Shown: in pieces, positions 1 to 7,983 of the stretch
Numbering within the stretch: position 1 is the first letter of the stretch
Layout of the letters: each line of letters begins with the position of its first letter
Assembly: GCA_947628395.1 (NCBI GenBank)
Contig: CANQZP010000005.1
Span: forward strand, 1-31,832
DNA: 31,832 bases
Source: an uncultured Clostridia bacterium
Lineage (GTDB): Bacteria; Bacillota; Clostridia; TANB77; CAG-508
Direction: 5' to 3'
The notes under the pieces: generated by a model
What the model saw: the letters and a program-made list of their open reading frames with translations, nothing else
Database searches by the model: none
Told to the model about the DNA's origin: nothing
Made by a program: the position numbers and the translations under genes

Positions 1-10
1 ACTCGCATTA

Positions 11-57
11 AACAGCCCTCATCGGTCCCCACAGCGGACAACTTAAAAAATAAATGG
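11..57. repeat. Right half of a palindromic intergenic element upstream of a prepilin gene
   Basis: This stretch matches 11466-11511 almost base for base; the shared core is CATCGGTCCCCACAGCGGAC followed by AACTTAAAAAATA. At the second locus it forms the 3' half of a nested inverted repeat. In both places it lies 90-170 bases before a prepilin-like gene, so the left half and probably a leader cassette lie just outside the window. It may be a 5' UTR structure or a mobile palindromic repeat. Confidence 0.75.
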
Positions 58-221
58 AAATCCCTTCGCGCTGATTTCTATACAATTTATGAAAATAAGA
101 AATATTACAAAAAAGTACTTTTTTATAATGACATTTATACTTGAGCTTATTACCGGGTTACTACGGTGCCTAATAAGAAAAATTTAAAAAAATTTAATAT
201 ATATAAACAAGGAGGAGAGAA

Positions 222-1317
222 ATGAAACATAAGGAAAAATTTATTAAGAAAGGTGTAGGGGCAGGTAAAAGGGCGGATGCAAGGCCCGTCCCTATAACGG
301 TTGCCAGAAAAGAATCGGCTATTACTTTAATTGCGCTTGTTATTACAATTATTGTTTTGTTAATTTTAGCAGGTGTGACGATTGCTATGGTTGTTGGTGA
401 TAATGGAATTTTGACTAGAGCAAGGCAGGCTAAAGCCGAAACTGAGACAGCAGAGTTTGTAGAAAAGGTACAGGTAGCTGCAGTAGGTTCTTTAAATACA
501 GATGGGAAAGTAGATTTAGAGAATTTAAAGAGTGAATTAGAGAAGATTGATATTGAAACAGATGCAGAAGAGTTTCCTGTAATAGTAGAGAAGAATGATG
601 AAAAGTTATTTATATATGATGATGGAGAGGTAGTTAAGGACAGTAGTGATGAGTATATAAAAAATGGACTAATGGTAGCGTATGATGGAATAAACAATAC
701 AGGAAATGGTCATGATTCAGATGCTAAGGTATGGAAAGATTTAAGTGGAAATGGAAATGATGGAACATTAAAAGGTGAAGCAAAATGGCAGGATAATTGT
801 TTAAATTTTGATGGTATAGATGATTGGGTAGATATAGGAAAGATGAATTTTGAAAATGTAACTTTAGAAGCCGTTGTAATGCATAGTAATGTAAATAAAA
901 GTGGAGAACAAGATTTTATTGCTAATTGGGATCAGTCTGGATGTGGATTATCTTATTTACAAAGAAATAATATGCCATGTTATATAAATAATGATTATAT
1001 TAGGTGTTACGGAGCAAATCCAACAAAAAATAATTTTAAATATTGTTTATCAGGTAAGTTTGATGAAAAAAATATTGTATTATTTGAAAATACTAAAAGG
1101 TATGAACAGAATGCAGAAGGAAAAATGAAACAATCAAATTTAAATACAATATTGGGAGCAAATCCAAATAGTCGGTAATGTAGCTGTTAATGAATTTTTT
1201 GAAGGAAATATGTATGCAGCTAGAATATATAATAGAGCGCTTACTGATGAAGAGATATTGCATAATCAGAGAATAGATATGGAAAAATATGGAGTAGTAA
1301 TAGAAGAGGGAGAATAG
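222..1317 (+). CDS. Prepilin-like surface protein with LamG-type domain, +1 frameshift at CGGT
   Basis: The gene starts at ATG 222 after AAGGAGGAG. The N-terminus has a basic leader, then a prepilin-type hydrophobic segment (ITLIALVITIIVLLILAG, about residues 36-53), then a helical stretch. From residue ~145 there is a concanavalin A/LamG-like fold (DLSGNGNDG, LNFDGIDDWV). Frame 0 ends at 1178, but the family's closing motif (ARIYNRALTDEEI) continues in the +1 frame to TAG 1317. Skipping one base at the in-frame CGGT, 1173-1176 (codon 318), gives 364 aa with S-G-N at the joint. The residue before the predicted cleavage point is Ala instead of the usual Gly. The product is probably exported and surface-held, possibly binding a glycan. 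Without recoding it would lose about 47 C-terminal residues, including the last strands of the LamG sheet. Confidence 0.8.
258..312 (+). repeat. GC-rich palindromic repeat inside the prepilin leader region
   Basis: This GC-rich block begins GTGTAGGGGCAGG, includes the palindrome GGGC-N9-GCCC, and codes for residues ~13-30, between the start codon and the hydrophobic segment. The second prepilin has a shorter relative at 11629-11656 with the same beginning. It resembles intergenic palindromic repeats and is GC-rich compared with its surroundings, so I infer an inserted repeat that stayed in frame. Confidence 0.6.
1173..1176 (+). other. Candidate quadruplet/+1 recoding site CGGT (LamG prepilin)
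   Basis: The frame-0 reading is AGT CGG TAA, where the third codon is a stop. Reading AGT CGGT AAT continues the LamG C-terminus for 47 codons. The last base of the quadruplet is T and the restored residue would be Gly (GGT). Confidence 0.75.
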
Positions 1318-1374
1318 GTAAGGAAAAAAAATAAGTAATATTTAAAGTAGTAAAGAGATAAATATAGATAAATG

Positions 1375-1416
1375 TCTATGGGTTTTGTAGTGTGCAAAAT
1401 CTGTAAGCTTTTTTTG
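1375..1416 (+). terminator. Terminator hairpin, copy A of the leader-cassette terminator
   Basis: The arms are TCTATGGGTTTTG (1375-1387) and CAAAATCTGTAAGC (1395-1408), with several G-U pairs, one mismatch near the base and a run of seven Ts. The sequence is nearly identical to the hairpin at 11324-11367 and to the partial one at 31813, but no CA-repeat leader precedes this copy. Here it most likely ends the prepilin transcript, or it is a decayed cassette. Confidence 0.75.
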
Positions 1417-1425
1417 ATTTCCCAT

Positions 1426-1701
1426 CAATGTCTATTTAAGTTAAGAAACGATATTCTAAAAGCTGTATAATAATTGATTTTTAAATAGCTGCGCAGCGAC
1501 CAAACGAGCCATATATGGCGAGTGCGATTGAAGCAACTTACAGATATTTTTGTATTTCGCATTTTCTTCGAAGGTCTGGCGATTTATAATCGCCACTACG
1601 AAATACTTTTTAATCTGAAAGTTGCGACAGCAAAGCTATAAAAAATCAATTATTATACTGGCTTTTTTTGTGGCATATTTCCTTAACTTAAATAGACATT
1701 G
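1426..1701. repeat. Large (~276 bp) nested inverted repeat
   Basis: The outer arms CAATGTCTATTTAAGTTAAG (1426-1445) and its near-exact complement at 1681-1701 enclose a second arm pair (AATAATTGATTTTT with AAAAATCAATTATT), then GAAGCAACTTACAGAT with ATCTGAAAGTTGC, then GTATTTCG with CGAAATAC. A small hairpin (TGGCGATT-ATAATCGCCA) lies near the centre. The whole gene-free stretch can fold as one long cruciform or RNA hairpin. No convincing ORF or transposase is present. It could be a MITE-like element or a structured RNA. Confidence 0.75.
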
Positions 1702-1781
1702 CTGGTATATATGCAGATGATAAAAATTGTTATAAATATCTAAAATAGGAAATTTGTAACAAAAATGATATATGAATATTA

Positions 1782-1810
1782 TTGACGAAAAAAATCGTAT
1801 AATATATACT
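1782..1810 (+). promoter_or_regulatory. Sigma-A-type promoter of the glucosaminidase-dockerin operon
   Basis: TTGACG at 1782-1787 and TATACT at 1805-1810 are separated by 17 bases. Transcription would start near 1817, which excludes the upstream in-frame ATG at 1772 and supports ATG 1868 as the start. Confidence 0.75.
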
Positions 1811-1867
1811 TATGGTAGAGAAAAATACTTTTTTAAAAGGAAAATTGTATTTATATGGAGGAAACAA

Positions 1868-3607
1868 ATGAAAAATAGAGTGATAAAAAATTTTTTTATC
1901 ATTACAATAATACTAACTATTTTAATAAGTATAATACATATATTCTTTGTTCCAAGTGAATCTAAGGCTTTAAGTGGATCTTATACACAGTATGTTAAAT
2001 CTGGAATTTCTGCTTTTCCTGAGAGTTATCAAAAACAGCTTGCATATTTAAAATATTTACATCCAAATTGGGAATTTAAAGCTTATTATACAGGAATAGA
2101 TTGGAGCGAACTTACATCATCAGAAGCAGAAAATGCTTGTAGAAAAAATACAATACATAAAGGTAATCTTTTAGATCCATCAGCATTATGCATTTGTGGA
2201 TATATGGGAGATTCAGGATATTATTGCGCTTCAGCTAAAACTGTTAACTATTATTTAGACCCTAGAAACTTTATGGGTGAGGCAATGGTATTCCAATTTT
2301 TAGATTTATCAAATGGTTCAGGTGTAACTAGAAATGTAGTTGCAAATGCAGTAAACGGAACATATTTAACACAATATATAGATGATATAATGTCTGCAGC
2401 AAATGAAGTAGGAATAAGTCCTCTACATATTGTTGCAACAATATTCCAAGAGATAGGAAGAACAGGAAATCCAAGAGCAATTTCGGGAACAGTACCAGGA
2501 TATGAAGGATTATATAATTTCTATAATTATGGAGCAACAGATGGAGCAGGAGCTGTAGAAAGGGGACTTGCAAAAGCTAGAGAGTATGGTTGGACAAATC
2601 CAAGATTTGCATTAACAGATGGAGCTAGAAAGGCTTTAGCTAATGGATATATTTCAGCAGGACAAACGACTAAATATTTTTATAAGTTTGATGTAGTAGG
2701 AAATGAAATATTAACTGAAAGTAAAGGACAAAAAACATATTCAAAAAGTTATTTCTATGGTAATCAATATATGACCAATTTAAGAGACCCATCAAGTCAG
2801 GCAGGAACTTTATATGATATTTATGCTGAAAGTGGAATATTAGATGAAAAATTAACTTTTACTATACCAGTATATAATAATATGCCAGGCAAAGTTGCTG
2901 CACCAACATCACTTACAGGTGGAAATTTATATTATATTGATAGTTTGAAAAAATATGGAGTAGAATTTAGATCATCTCCTGGTGGAGCTTCACAAGGAAA
3001 TGTATATAAAGATACTGTTGTTGAAATGTTAGAAAATCAGGGATATTGGAGTAGAGTAAAAATAAGAGCTGCTACAACATATTCAAATAAAGTATGGAAT
3101 TCTGTAGAAAAAATCGGATATGTAGCAACAGAATATTTAACTAAACTAGGAACAGAAGTACCAGATTACAGAAATCAAGTAGATATGGGAAATGGAGCTC
3201 CTAGTACAGGAACAGTTGTAGGAAAGGCTGATTTTAAAGTAGAAGGTCAAAATATGAAAATGACTCCAGCTACTACAGCGAAAGATGTTAAGGCAAAATA
3301 TGCAGGTGCAGTAATTAAAAAAGCTGATGGAACAGATATATCAAATACTTCTGATTTAATCGGAACAGGAGCAACTATTACTATAGATGGTGCAACATAT
3401 ACTGTTGTTAAATTGGGTGATATAAATGGAGATGGAGATATAACTCCTGCTGATTATGTAAAAGTAGTAAATAAGATTATGGGAACATCTAATCTTGATT
3501 CTATAAAAACTTCTGCTGCTGATATAAATAAGGATAATGATATAACTCCAGCAGATTATGTTAAAATTGTAAATCAAATAATGGGATATTCAAGTATAGA
3601 ATTGTAA
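1868..3607 (+). CDS. Secreted N-acetylglucosaminidase with SH3-like region and dockerin tail
   Basis: I chose ATG 1868 (579 aa) because GGAGGA lies six bases upstream and a promoter sits downstream of the earlier ATG 1772. Residues ~8-26 are a signal or anchor helix. Residues ~60-330 match secreted endo-beta-N-acetylglucosaminidase-type hydrolases of Firmicutes (HPNWEFKAYYTGIDW, YLDPRNFM, ISPLHIVATIFQEIG). A bacterial SH3-like module follows (VEFRSSPGGASQGNVY). The last ~65 residues hold two dockerin-type calcium loops (GDINGDGDITPADYVKVVN and DINKDNDITPADYVKIVN). Dockerins bind cohesin modules, so the enzyme may dock on a cell-surface partner. The neighbour 28 bases downstream has a cadherin-like domain and a membrane anchor and is the obvious candidate. 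The likely role is peptidoglycan or glycan remodelling; the substrate is not known. Confidence 0.8.
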   Translation: MKNRVIKNFFIITIILTILISIIHIFFVPSESKALSGSYTQYVKSGISAFPESYQKQLAYLKYLHPNWEFKAYYTGIDWSELTSSEAENACRKNTIHKGNLLDPSALCICGYMGDSGYYCASAKTVNYYLDPRNFMGEAMVFQFLDLSNGSGVTRNVVANAVNGTYLTQYIDDIMSAANEVGISPLHIVATIFQEIGRTGNPRAISGTVPGYEGLYNFYNYGATDGAGAVERGLAKAREYGWTNPRFALTDGARKALANGYISAGQTTKYFYKFDVVGNEILTESKGQKTYSKSYFYGNQYMTNLRDPSSQAGTLYDIYAESGILDEKLTFTIPVYNNMPGKVAAPTSLTGGNLYYIDSLKKYGVEFRSSPGGASQGNVYKDTVVEMLENQGYWSRVKIRAATTYSNKVWNSVEKIGYVATEYLTKLGTEVPDYRNQVDMGNGAPSTGTVVGKADFKVEGQNMKMTPATTAKDVKAKYAGAVIKKADGTDISNTSDLIGTGATITIDGATYTVVKLGDINGDGDITPADYVKVVNKIMGTSNLDSIKTSAADINKDNDITPADYVKIVNQIMGYSSIEL

Positions 3608-3635
3608 GTAAGCCTTAGGAAGGATGAGGTCAAGT

Positions 3636-5051
3636 ATGGAAAAAAAGACTTTATATAAAATTTTTATAACTATATTTATGACTTTGGGAATGATGTTTAT
3701 ATTAAAAACAACTTCAAATGCTTCAACATTAAGTGTAAGTACGTCAAAGTCTTCAGTTTCACCAGGAGAGTCGTTTTCAATTACTGTTTCAGTAGGTGGT
3801 GGAGCTGGTAAAGTAAGTTTATCAGCTAGTAATGCAACTTTAAGTGCTACATCTTTAGAATTAATGACCAAGTCTTCTCAAACAGTAACAGCTACAGCTG
3901 GTAGTTCAGGAACAATTAGTATAAGAGCTTCGGGTGTAATAGCAGATTACTCTACAGAAACAGATGAACAAAAAAGTGCTTCAGCAAGTGTTAGTATAGT
4001 TAGTCAAAATAATGGTGGAGGAAATAATACTGGTGGAACAACTACTGGAAATGGTGGAGCAGTTGCAGCTAGTACAAATGCAAATTTAAGTAATTTAGGA
4101 ATAACTCCAAATGATTTTTCAGGTTTTTCAGCAGGTAAAACATCATATAGTGTAAATGTACCAAATGAGGTTTCACAAATCACAATTTATGCTAATAAAG
4201 GAGATAGTGGTCAAACTATTACGGGAACAGGAGCTAAAACATTAAGAGAAGGTACAAACAGATTTAATATTGTAGTAAAAGCTGCTGCAGGTAATACTAA
4301 AACTTATACAATTTCAGTAAATAGAGCAACTTTAGAAGGTGAAAATGTTCCAAATACAGATGGAGAGGAAAGTGAGGAAACTCCAGAAGAAAATAACATA
4401 GGAATTGTTCTTGAAAATCTTGAAATAGAAGGGCTTAAATTGGAGCCAGAATTTGATCCTGCAATAAAAGAATATACTGTAAAAATAGATAAGAAAATTG
4501 ATTCACTAGAAGAGTTGAAAAAAATGATAAAATCAAGTTTTAGTGATGAGAATTATACTGTAGAAGTATTAACAGAAGATGAATTAAAAGAAGATAAAAA
4601 TGTTGTATATGTAATTATAAAAGATGCAGAAAGAGAATATGCTAGATATACAATAACATTTGTAAATGAGGAAGCTGAAGCCAAGATGCCTGAAGTGCAA
4701 AATAATGATAGTCAAAAAGATGATGATACTTTTAGTATATTTGGGTGTGAACTTGATAAAGATATGATACCAGTATTTATAATGGCTGGATGTACTCTAC
4801 TGGCTGTAGCTATAGGAATACTTATTGCAATAATTGCTTTTATAAAGTCTAAAAAATTGAAAAAGTATGAAAGTTATGAAGATGATTATTTTGATGAGAA
4901 TGAGAGTACAGATACTGAAATTAATAATAGTTTAGATGATGTAAATACAGATGATGATACTGATATTCAAGATGAAACTGAGTCAAGAAATAGAAAAGCT
5001 GGATATAGGAGTAAAGCTAAAAAATCAAGAGGTTCTGGAAGACATTTTTAG
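3636..5051 (+). CDS. Membrane-anchored surface protein with cadherin-like beta-sandwich domain
   Basis: I prefer ATG 3636 (471 aa) over ATG 3624 because the purine-rich GGATGAGG lies at proper spacing. The N-terminus is a signal peptide ending near SNAS. Residues ~30-120 are a Ser/Thr-rich beta domain, possibly Ig- or cohesin-like. After a Gly/Asn/Thr linker, residues ~145-235 match cadherin-like beta-sandwich repeats (LSNLGITPN..FSGFSAGKTSYSVNVP and KTYTISVNRA). A second, diverged copy lies around 260-340. A transmembrane helix (IPVFIMAGCTLLAVAIGILI) then leads to an acidic and basic cytoplasmic tail. It is co-transcribed with the dockerin glucosaminidase, so it could be its cell-surface receptor; that is inference. 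The true domain class of the N-terminal part is uncertain. Confidence 0.75.
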   Translation: MEKKTLYKIFITIFMTLGMMFILKTTSNASTLSVSTSKSSVSPGESFSITVSVGGGAGKVSLSASNATLSATSLELMTKSSQTVTATAGSSGTISIRASGVIADYSTETDEQKSASASVSIVSQNNGGGNNTGGTTTGNGGAVAASTNANLSNLGITPNDFSGFSAGKTSYSVNVPNEVSQITIYANKGDSGQTITGTGAKTLREGTNRFNIVVKAAAGNTKTYTISVNRATLEGENVPNTDGEESEETPEENNIGIVLENLEIEGLKLEPEFDPAIKEYTVKIDKKIDSLEELKKMIKSSFSDENYTVEVLTEDELKEDKNVVYVIIKDAEREYARYTITFVNEEAEAKMPEVQNNDSQKDDDTFSIFGCELDKDMIPVFIMAGCTLLAVAIGILIAIIAFIKSKKLKKYESYEDDYFDENESTDTEINNSLDDVNTDDDTDIQDETESRNRKAGYRSKAKKSRGSGRHF

Positions 5052-5059
5052 AAAAGTTT

Positions 5060-5097
5060 AAATAGGAGCAGATATTTCTGTTCCTATTTTGTTTTTT
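5060..5097 (+). terminator. Rho-independent terminator after the cadherin-like gene
   Basis: A 12-bp stem (AAATAGGAGCAG with CTGTTCCTATTT, one G-U pair) has the loop ATATTT and is followed by TTTGTTTTTT. Confidence 0.85.
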
Positions 5098-5151
5098 AAA
5101 ATCTGATTATTTGAAATGAAAAATATGTAAAATCTTGTCGATGAAAAGTGC

Positions 5152-5180
5152 TTGATATAAGTAGCTTTAAGTGCTATAAT
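5152..5180 (+). promoter_or_regulatory. Strong sigma-A-type promoter of a gene-free transcript
   Basis: TTGATA and TATAAT lie 17 bases apart. No ORF starts within the next 300 bases and a terminator ends the stretch, so the promoter probably serves a non-coding RNA. Confidence 0.7.
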
Positions 5181-5186
5181 CAAAAA

Positions 5187-5493
5187 AGTTAATAGGAAAA
5201 TTAACATTTTTAATCTTTAAGATATTTTAAATTCTTAAAATATCGTTTCCCAAACTTAAACTACAATAATAATTTGATGAGAAAACTAGTATTAAACTTT
5301 AGATTAGTTAGTTTTCTTATTTACAAAAAAATAGGGAAAGGAGGAAAATTTTTTACGGGAATTACTCTAATAAAAATTTTAAATGGTATAGCCCCCAATT
5401 AAAATAAATACTAGTATAAAGTCAAATTATGGTACGATTTTTTGCCTACTAATAATATATTAAAATCGCTGGTTGTAATCAGCGATTTTTTTT
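5187..5493 (+). ncRNA. Candidate ~305-nt structured non-coding RNA
   Basis: The stretch is bounded by a near-consensus promoter and an intrinsic terminator and holds no credible ORF. It carries consecutive hairpins: GTTAAT-ATTAAC (5188-5205), GATATTTTAA-TTAAAATATC (5221-5244, perfect 10 bp) and AGAAAACTA-TAGTTTTCT (5280-5317). Downstream are a purine-rich AAAGGAGGAAAA and a short C-run. I could not match it to RNase P, tmRNA, SRP RNA, a T-box or a common riboswitch; a diverged 6S RNA remains possible. The gene downstream has its own promoter, so this is probably not its leader. Confidence 0.5.
5462..5493 (+). terminator. Intrinsic terminator of the candidate ncRNA
   Basis: A perfect stem AAAATCGCTG with CAGCGATTTT encloses an eight-base loop and is followed by a run of Ts. 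Confidence 0.85.
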
Positions 5494-5527
5494 AATATTA
5501 AAAATAATATAAAATTTTTCATATTTC

Positions 5528-5557
5528 TTGACTTAAATATTTCAATTAAGATATACT
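5528..5557 (+). promoter_or_regulatory. Promoter upstream of the 219-aa anchored protein
   Basis: TTGACT and TATACT lie 18 bases apart, 24 bases before the start codon, with GAGGAG in between. Confidence 0.65.
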
Positions 5558-5580
5558 AAATAGAAGAAGAGGAGATAAAT

Positions 5581-6240
5581 ATGAAAGAAAAAAAAGTGTT
5601 TATTTTAGCTATTCCTACAATTATAGTTATTATTATATTTATAGTAGGAATGTCTTTTATGATTTATAACAAAAATTATAAACCATTAGATAAAAATGAT
5701 GCACTTTTTCTTGCTAAAAAAGCTCTTTCAATAGATAATATTTCTTGTGAGGTTGTAACTCAAAGTGATCAGGAAAGAATAGTAGACTATAAATTTAAAA
5801 ATAATACTTTATTAGTAAAAAATAATAATTATATAGAATTTACAGATGGAAATAATGATAATAAATGTACCTATATTGATACATCTGAAAAAGAAATGTA
5901 TGAATATAATTCTGGAAATAGTATAGATAGTTTTAAAAGTTTGTTATATTCTGCAGTAGAGATACTTGATAATGATGAATATGAGTATGAATTTTTGAAA
6001 TATGAAAAAGTTAATGGAATAAAATCTGCTTCATTCAAATTGGAAAATGATAATTCTTGTATTTCTGTTTGGTTAGACAGAGACAATGGAATGCCTATAA
6101 AAATAGTAAGAGAATTTGATACAAATGAAGGAGAATCTACTAAAATTACAACGATATATAGATATCAAATAGGAAAAGTTAAAGATGACGATTTTAAACT
6201 TCCAGATACTACAGGGTATAATGTAATGGATATGGAGTAA
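5581..6240 (+). CDS. Membrane-anchored protein of unknown function (LolA-like fold suspected)
   Basis: ATG 5581 follows AGAGGAG. The 219-aa product has one N-terminal membrane helix (residues ~8-28) and an extracytoplasmic part. This part begins with a helix (DALFLAKKALS), continues with alternating beta strands, and holds a segment (ISVWLDRDNGMPIKIVREF) typical of the lipoprotein-carrier (LolA/LppX) fold seen in many Clostridial anchored proteins. There is no lipobox cysteine. I do not recognise a specific family and the fold remark is only a resemblance. The next gene starts 25 bases downstream, so the two are probably one operon. Confidence 0.6.
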   Translation: MKEKKVFILAIPTIIVIIIFIVGMSFMIYNKNYKPLDKNDALFLAKKALSIDNISCEVVTQSDQERIVDYKFKNNTLLVKNNNYIEFTDGNNDNKCTYIDTSEKEMYEYNSGNSIDSFKSLLYSAVEILDNDEYEYEFLKYEKVNGIKSASFKLENDNSCISVWLDRDNGMPIKIVREFDTNEGESTKITTIYRYQIGKVKDDDFKLPDTTGYNVMDME

Positions 6241-6264
6241 ACGAAACAAAAGAAGGAGAAAAAG

Positions 6265-7128
6265 GTGTTGGAAAACGAGGAAAGAGTTATTAATATTTTA
6301 AATAAAATAGATATATTAATCAGCACAATAGATAAGTTAAATGCTAAAAAGCGTATTTCAGCAAAGATTTCTCATAACTTAGGAATAGACGATTATCAAT
6401 GTATTGAAATTAATGATGATGAACTAAAAAATATGAGTTTATATATTAAAGAAAATTATGAATTAAAAAATGATATATATAATGAATTAGTTGATTTAGA
6501 AAAAACATTGGAAGTTGATTTTGAATTTATAAAAAATGCAATTGAAACCCAAGTAAAATGTATTGAAGAAAATTCTTTGAGTCAAATATATAAAAAAGGT
6601 AAAAAATTAATATATGTAGCTAGATGGCAAAAAACTCAAAGAGAAAGAAAGTATTATTTATCAAAAAATAATCTTATAGATACTTTTTTAGGAAAGTCAA
6701 AATTAAAAAAGGTGATGGCTAAGAATAAAGAATTAGAGGGAGAGTTGATAAAAAAGGAATATTCAGAGATTAAAGATATTTATGAAGGACAAAGCATAAG
6801 AGAAATTGTAAATGTTTTGAATAGTTTTCCAGATAAGAATAATGAGCTTATAGAATTTCAGAGCGAAATCATAAAATTGTATATGTTGGATAAAAATTCT
6901 TTAAATTCAAAACCTAATATAAGTTGGGAGATGGCAAATTTAGTTCCAACAGGTTTTTTTGAAAAAAGAAAATATTATAAATTTTTAACTAAGAAAATAG
7001 AAGAAGAAAATAAAAATATGATGAATTTATTGAAAAATAAGAGTAATATTGTAAATAAGACTTTAAATAAGTTTGATAAATTAGCAAATATGAATAAAAA
7101 TTTAGGAATTATAATAAATAATTTATAG
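6265..7128 (+). CDS. Coiled-coil protein of unknown function
   Basis: I chose GTG 6265 because AGAAGGAG lies six bases upstream; TTG 6268 is also possible. The 287-aa product is rich in Lys, Asn and Glu, has no signal peptide or membrane helix, and is mostly predicted helix with long coiled-coil stretches (residues ~60-110 and ~245-285). No catalytic motif is visible. It probably shares a transcript with the anchored protein before it, and a good terminator follows. Confidence 0.55.
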   Translation: MLENEERVINILNKIDILISTIDKLNAKKRISAKISHNLGIDDYQCIEINDDELKNMSLYIKENYELKNDIYNELVDLEKTLEVDFEFIKNAIETQVKCIEENSLSQIYKKGKKLIYVARWQKTQRERKYYLSKNNLIDTFLGKSKLKKVMAKNKELEGELIKKEYSEIKDIYEGQSIREIVNVLNSFPDKNNELIEFQSEIIKLYMLDKNSLNSKPNISWEMANLVPTGFFEKRKYYKFLTKKIEEENKNMMNLLKNKSNIVNKTLNKFDKLANMNKNLGIIINNL

Positions 7129-7132
7129 TTTT

Positions 7133-7164
7133 CAAAAAAGCGAGCAGAATTGTTCGCTTTTTTG
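7133..7164 (+). terminator. Rho-independent terminator
   Basis: AAAAAAGCGA pairs with TTCGCTTTTTT around a short loop and ends in a T-run. It separates the coiled-coil gene from the rsmE operon. Confidence 0.85.
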
Positions 7165-7175
7165 TGTCATACATC

Positions 7176-7204
7176 TTGTAGTGGTTTTATTTTTTTGATA
7201 TAAT
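7176..7204 (+). promoter_or_regulatory. Promoter of the rsmE-yicC-remA-rpoZ operon
   Basis: TTGTAG and TATAAT lie 17 bases apart, directly after the terminator and 24 bases before the rsmE start. Confidence 0.7.
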
Positions 7205-7227
7205 ATTTAGCATAAATGAGGTAAAAG

Positions 7228-7980
7228 ATGAAATTTTTTGTGGGAGAAGAAAATATAAAAGAAAGTATAATAGATATTTTTGGAACTGATGTTAATCATA
7301 TAAAAAATGTGCTTAGAAAAAAAGAAAATGATATTTTAGATATTGTTTGCAAAGAAAACGGAAAAAATTATGTTGTTAAAATAAAATCAATGAACACTGA
7401 AAAAATTGAAACAGAGGTTATAGAAGAAAAAGAGTTTAAGTTAGAAAATAATATAAATATACATATATTTCAAGGCTTACCTAAAGCTGATAAGATGGAA
7501 CTTATTATTCAAAAGTGTACAGAACTAGGAGTAAAATCTATTACACCCGTAGTTTTTAAAAGAAGTGTAGTAAAATTAGATGAAAAAGATAAAATAAAAA
7601 AGGTTGAAAGATGGCGTAAAATAGCTGAAGTAGCTTCAAAACAATGTGAAAGAGATAGTATTTTAGAAGTCAATAGTGTTGCTAAAGTAACTGAATTAGA
7701 TAAATTTATTAAAGATTATGATAAAGTATTTATAGCTTATGAAAAAGAACAGGAAAAATTTTTAAAATCAGAAATAAATAAAATAGAAAATAAAGAAGAT
7801 TTAAAAATAGGTGTTATAATAGGGCCAGAAGGTGGAATAGATGAGGAAGAAATAGAATATTTGAAAGAAATTGGTGGAATTTCTATTTCTCTTGGAAAAA
7901 GAATTTTGAGAACGGAGACTGCTCCAATAGTATTATCTTCGATTATTATGTATGAATTAGGTGATATAGGAGGAAATTAA
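7228..7980 (+). CDS. rsmE: 16S rRNA (uracil-1498-N3)-methyltransferase RsmE
   Basis: RsmE methylates U1498 of 16S rRNA using S-adenosylmethionine. The 250-aa length is usual for the family. An N-terminal PUA-like part (HIKNVLRKKENDIL) is followed by a SPOUT methyltransferase domain. Its knot motifs are clear: KADKMELIIQKCTELGV, IGPEGGIDEEEIE and SLGKRILRTETAP near the C-terminus. ATG 7228 has GAGG upstream. It begins a probable operon with a membrane protein, yicC, remA and rpoZ. Confidence 0.95.
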   Translation: MKFFVGEENIKESIIDIFGTDVNHIKNVLRKKENDILDIVCKENGKNYVVKIKSMNTEKIETEVIEEKEFKLENNINIHIFQGLPKADKMELIIQKCTELGVKSITPVVFKRSVVKLDEKDKIKKVERWRKIAEVASKQCERDSILEVNSVAKVTELDKFIKDYDKVFIAYEKEQEKFLKSEINKIENKEDLKIGVIIGPEGGIDEEEIEYLKEIGGISISLGKRILRTETAPIVLSSIIMYELGDIGGN

Positions 7981-7983
7981 TTC

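Noticed and set aside
1772..1867. N-terminal extension of the glucosaminidase from ATG 1772
   Set aside because: It overlaps a good promoter, lacks a ribosome site, and would place 32 extra residues before a clear signal segment.
5340..5460. A T-box or c-di-GMP riboswitch in the gene-free stretch before 5581
   Set aside because: I do not see the T-box sequence or the conserved bases of the cyclic dinucleotide riboswitches, and the downstream gene has its own promoter.
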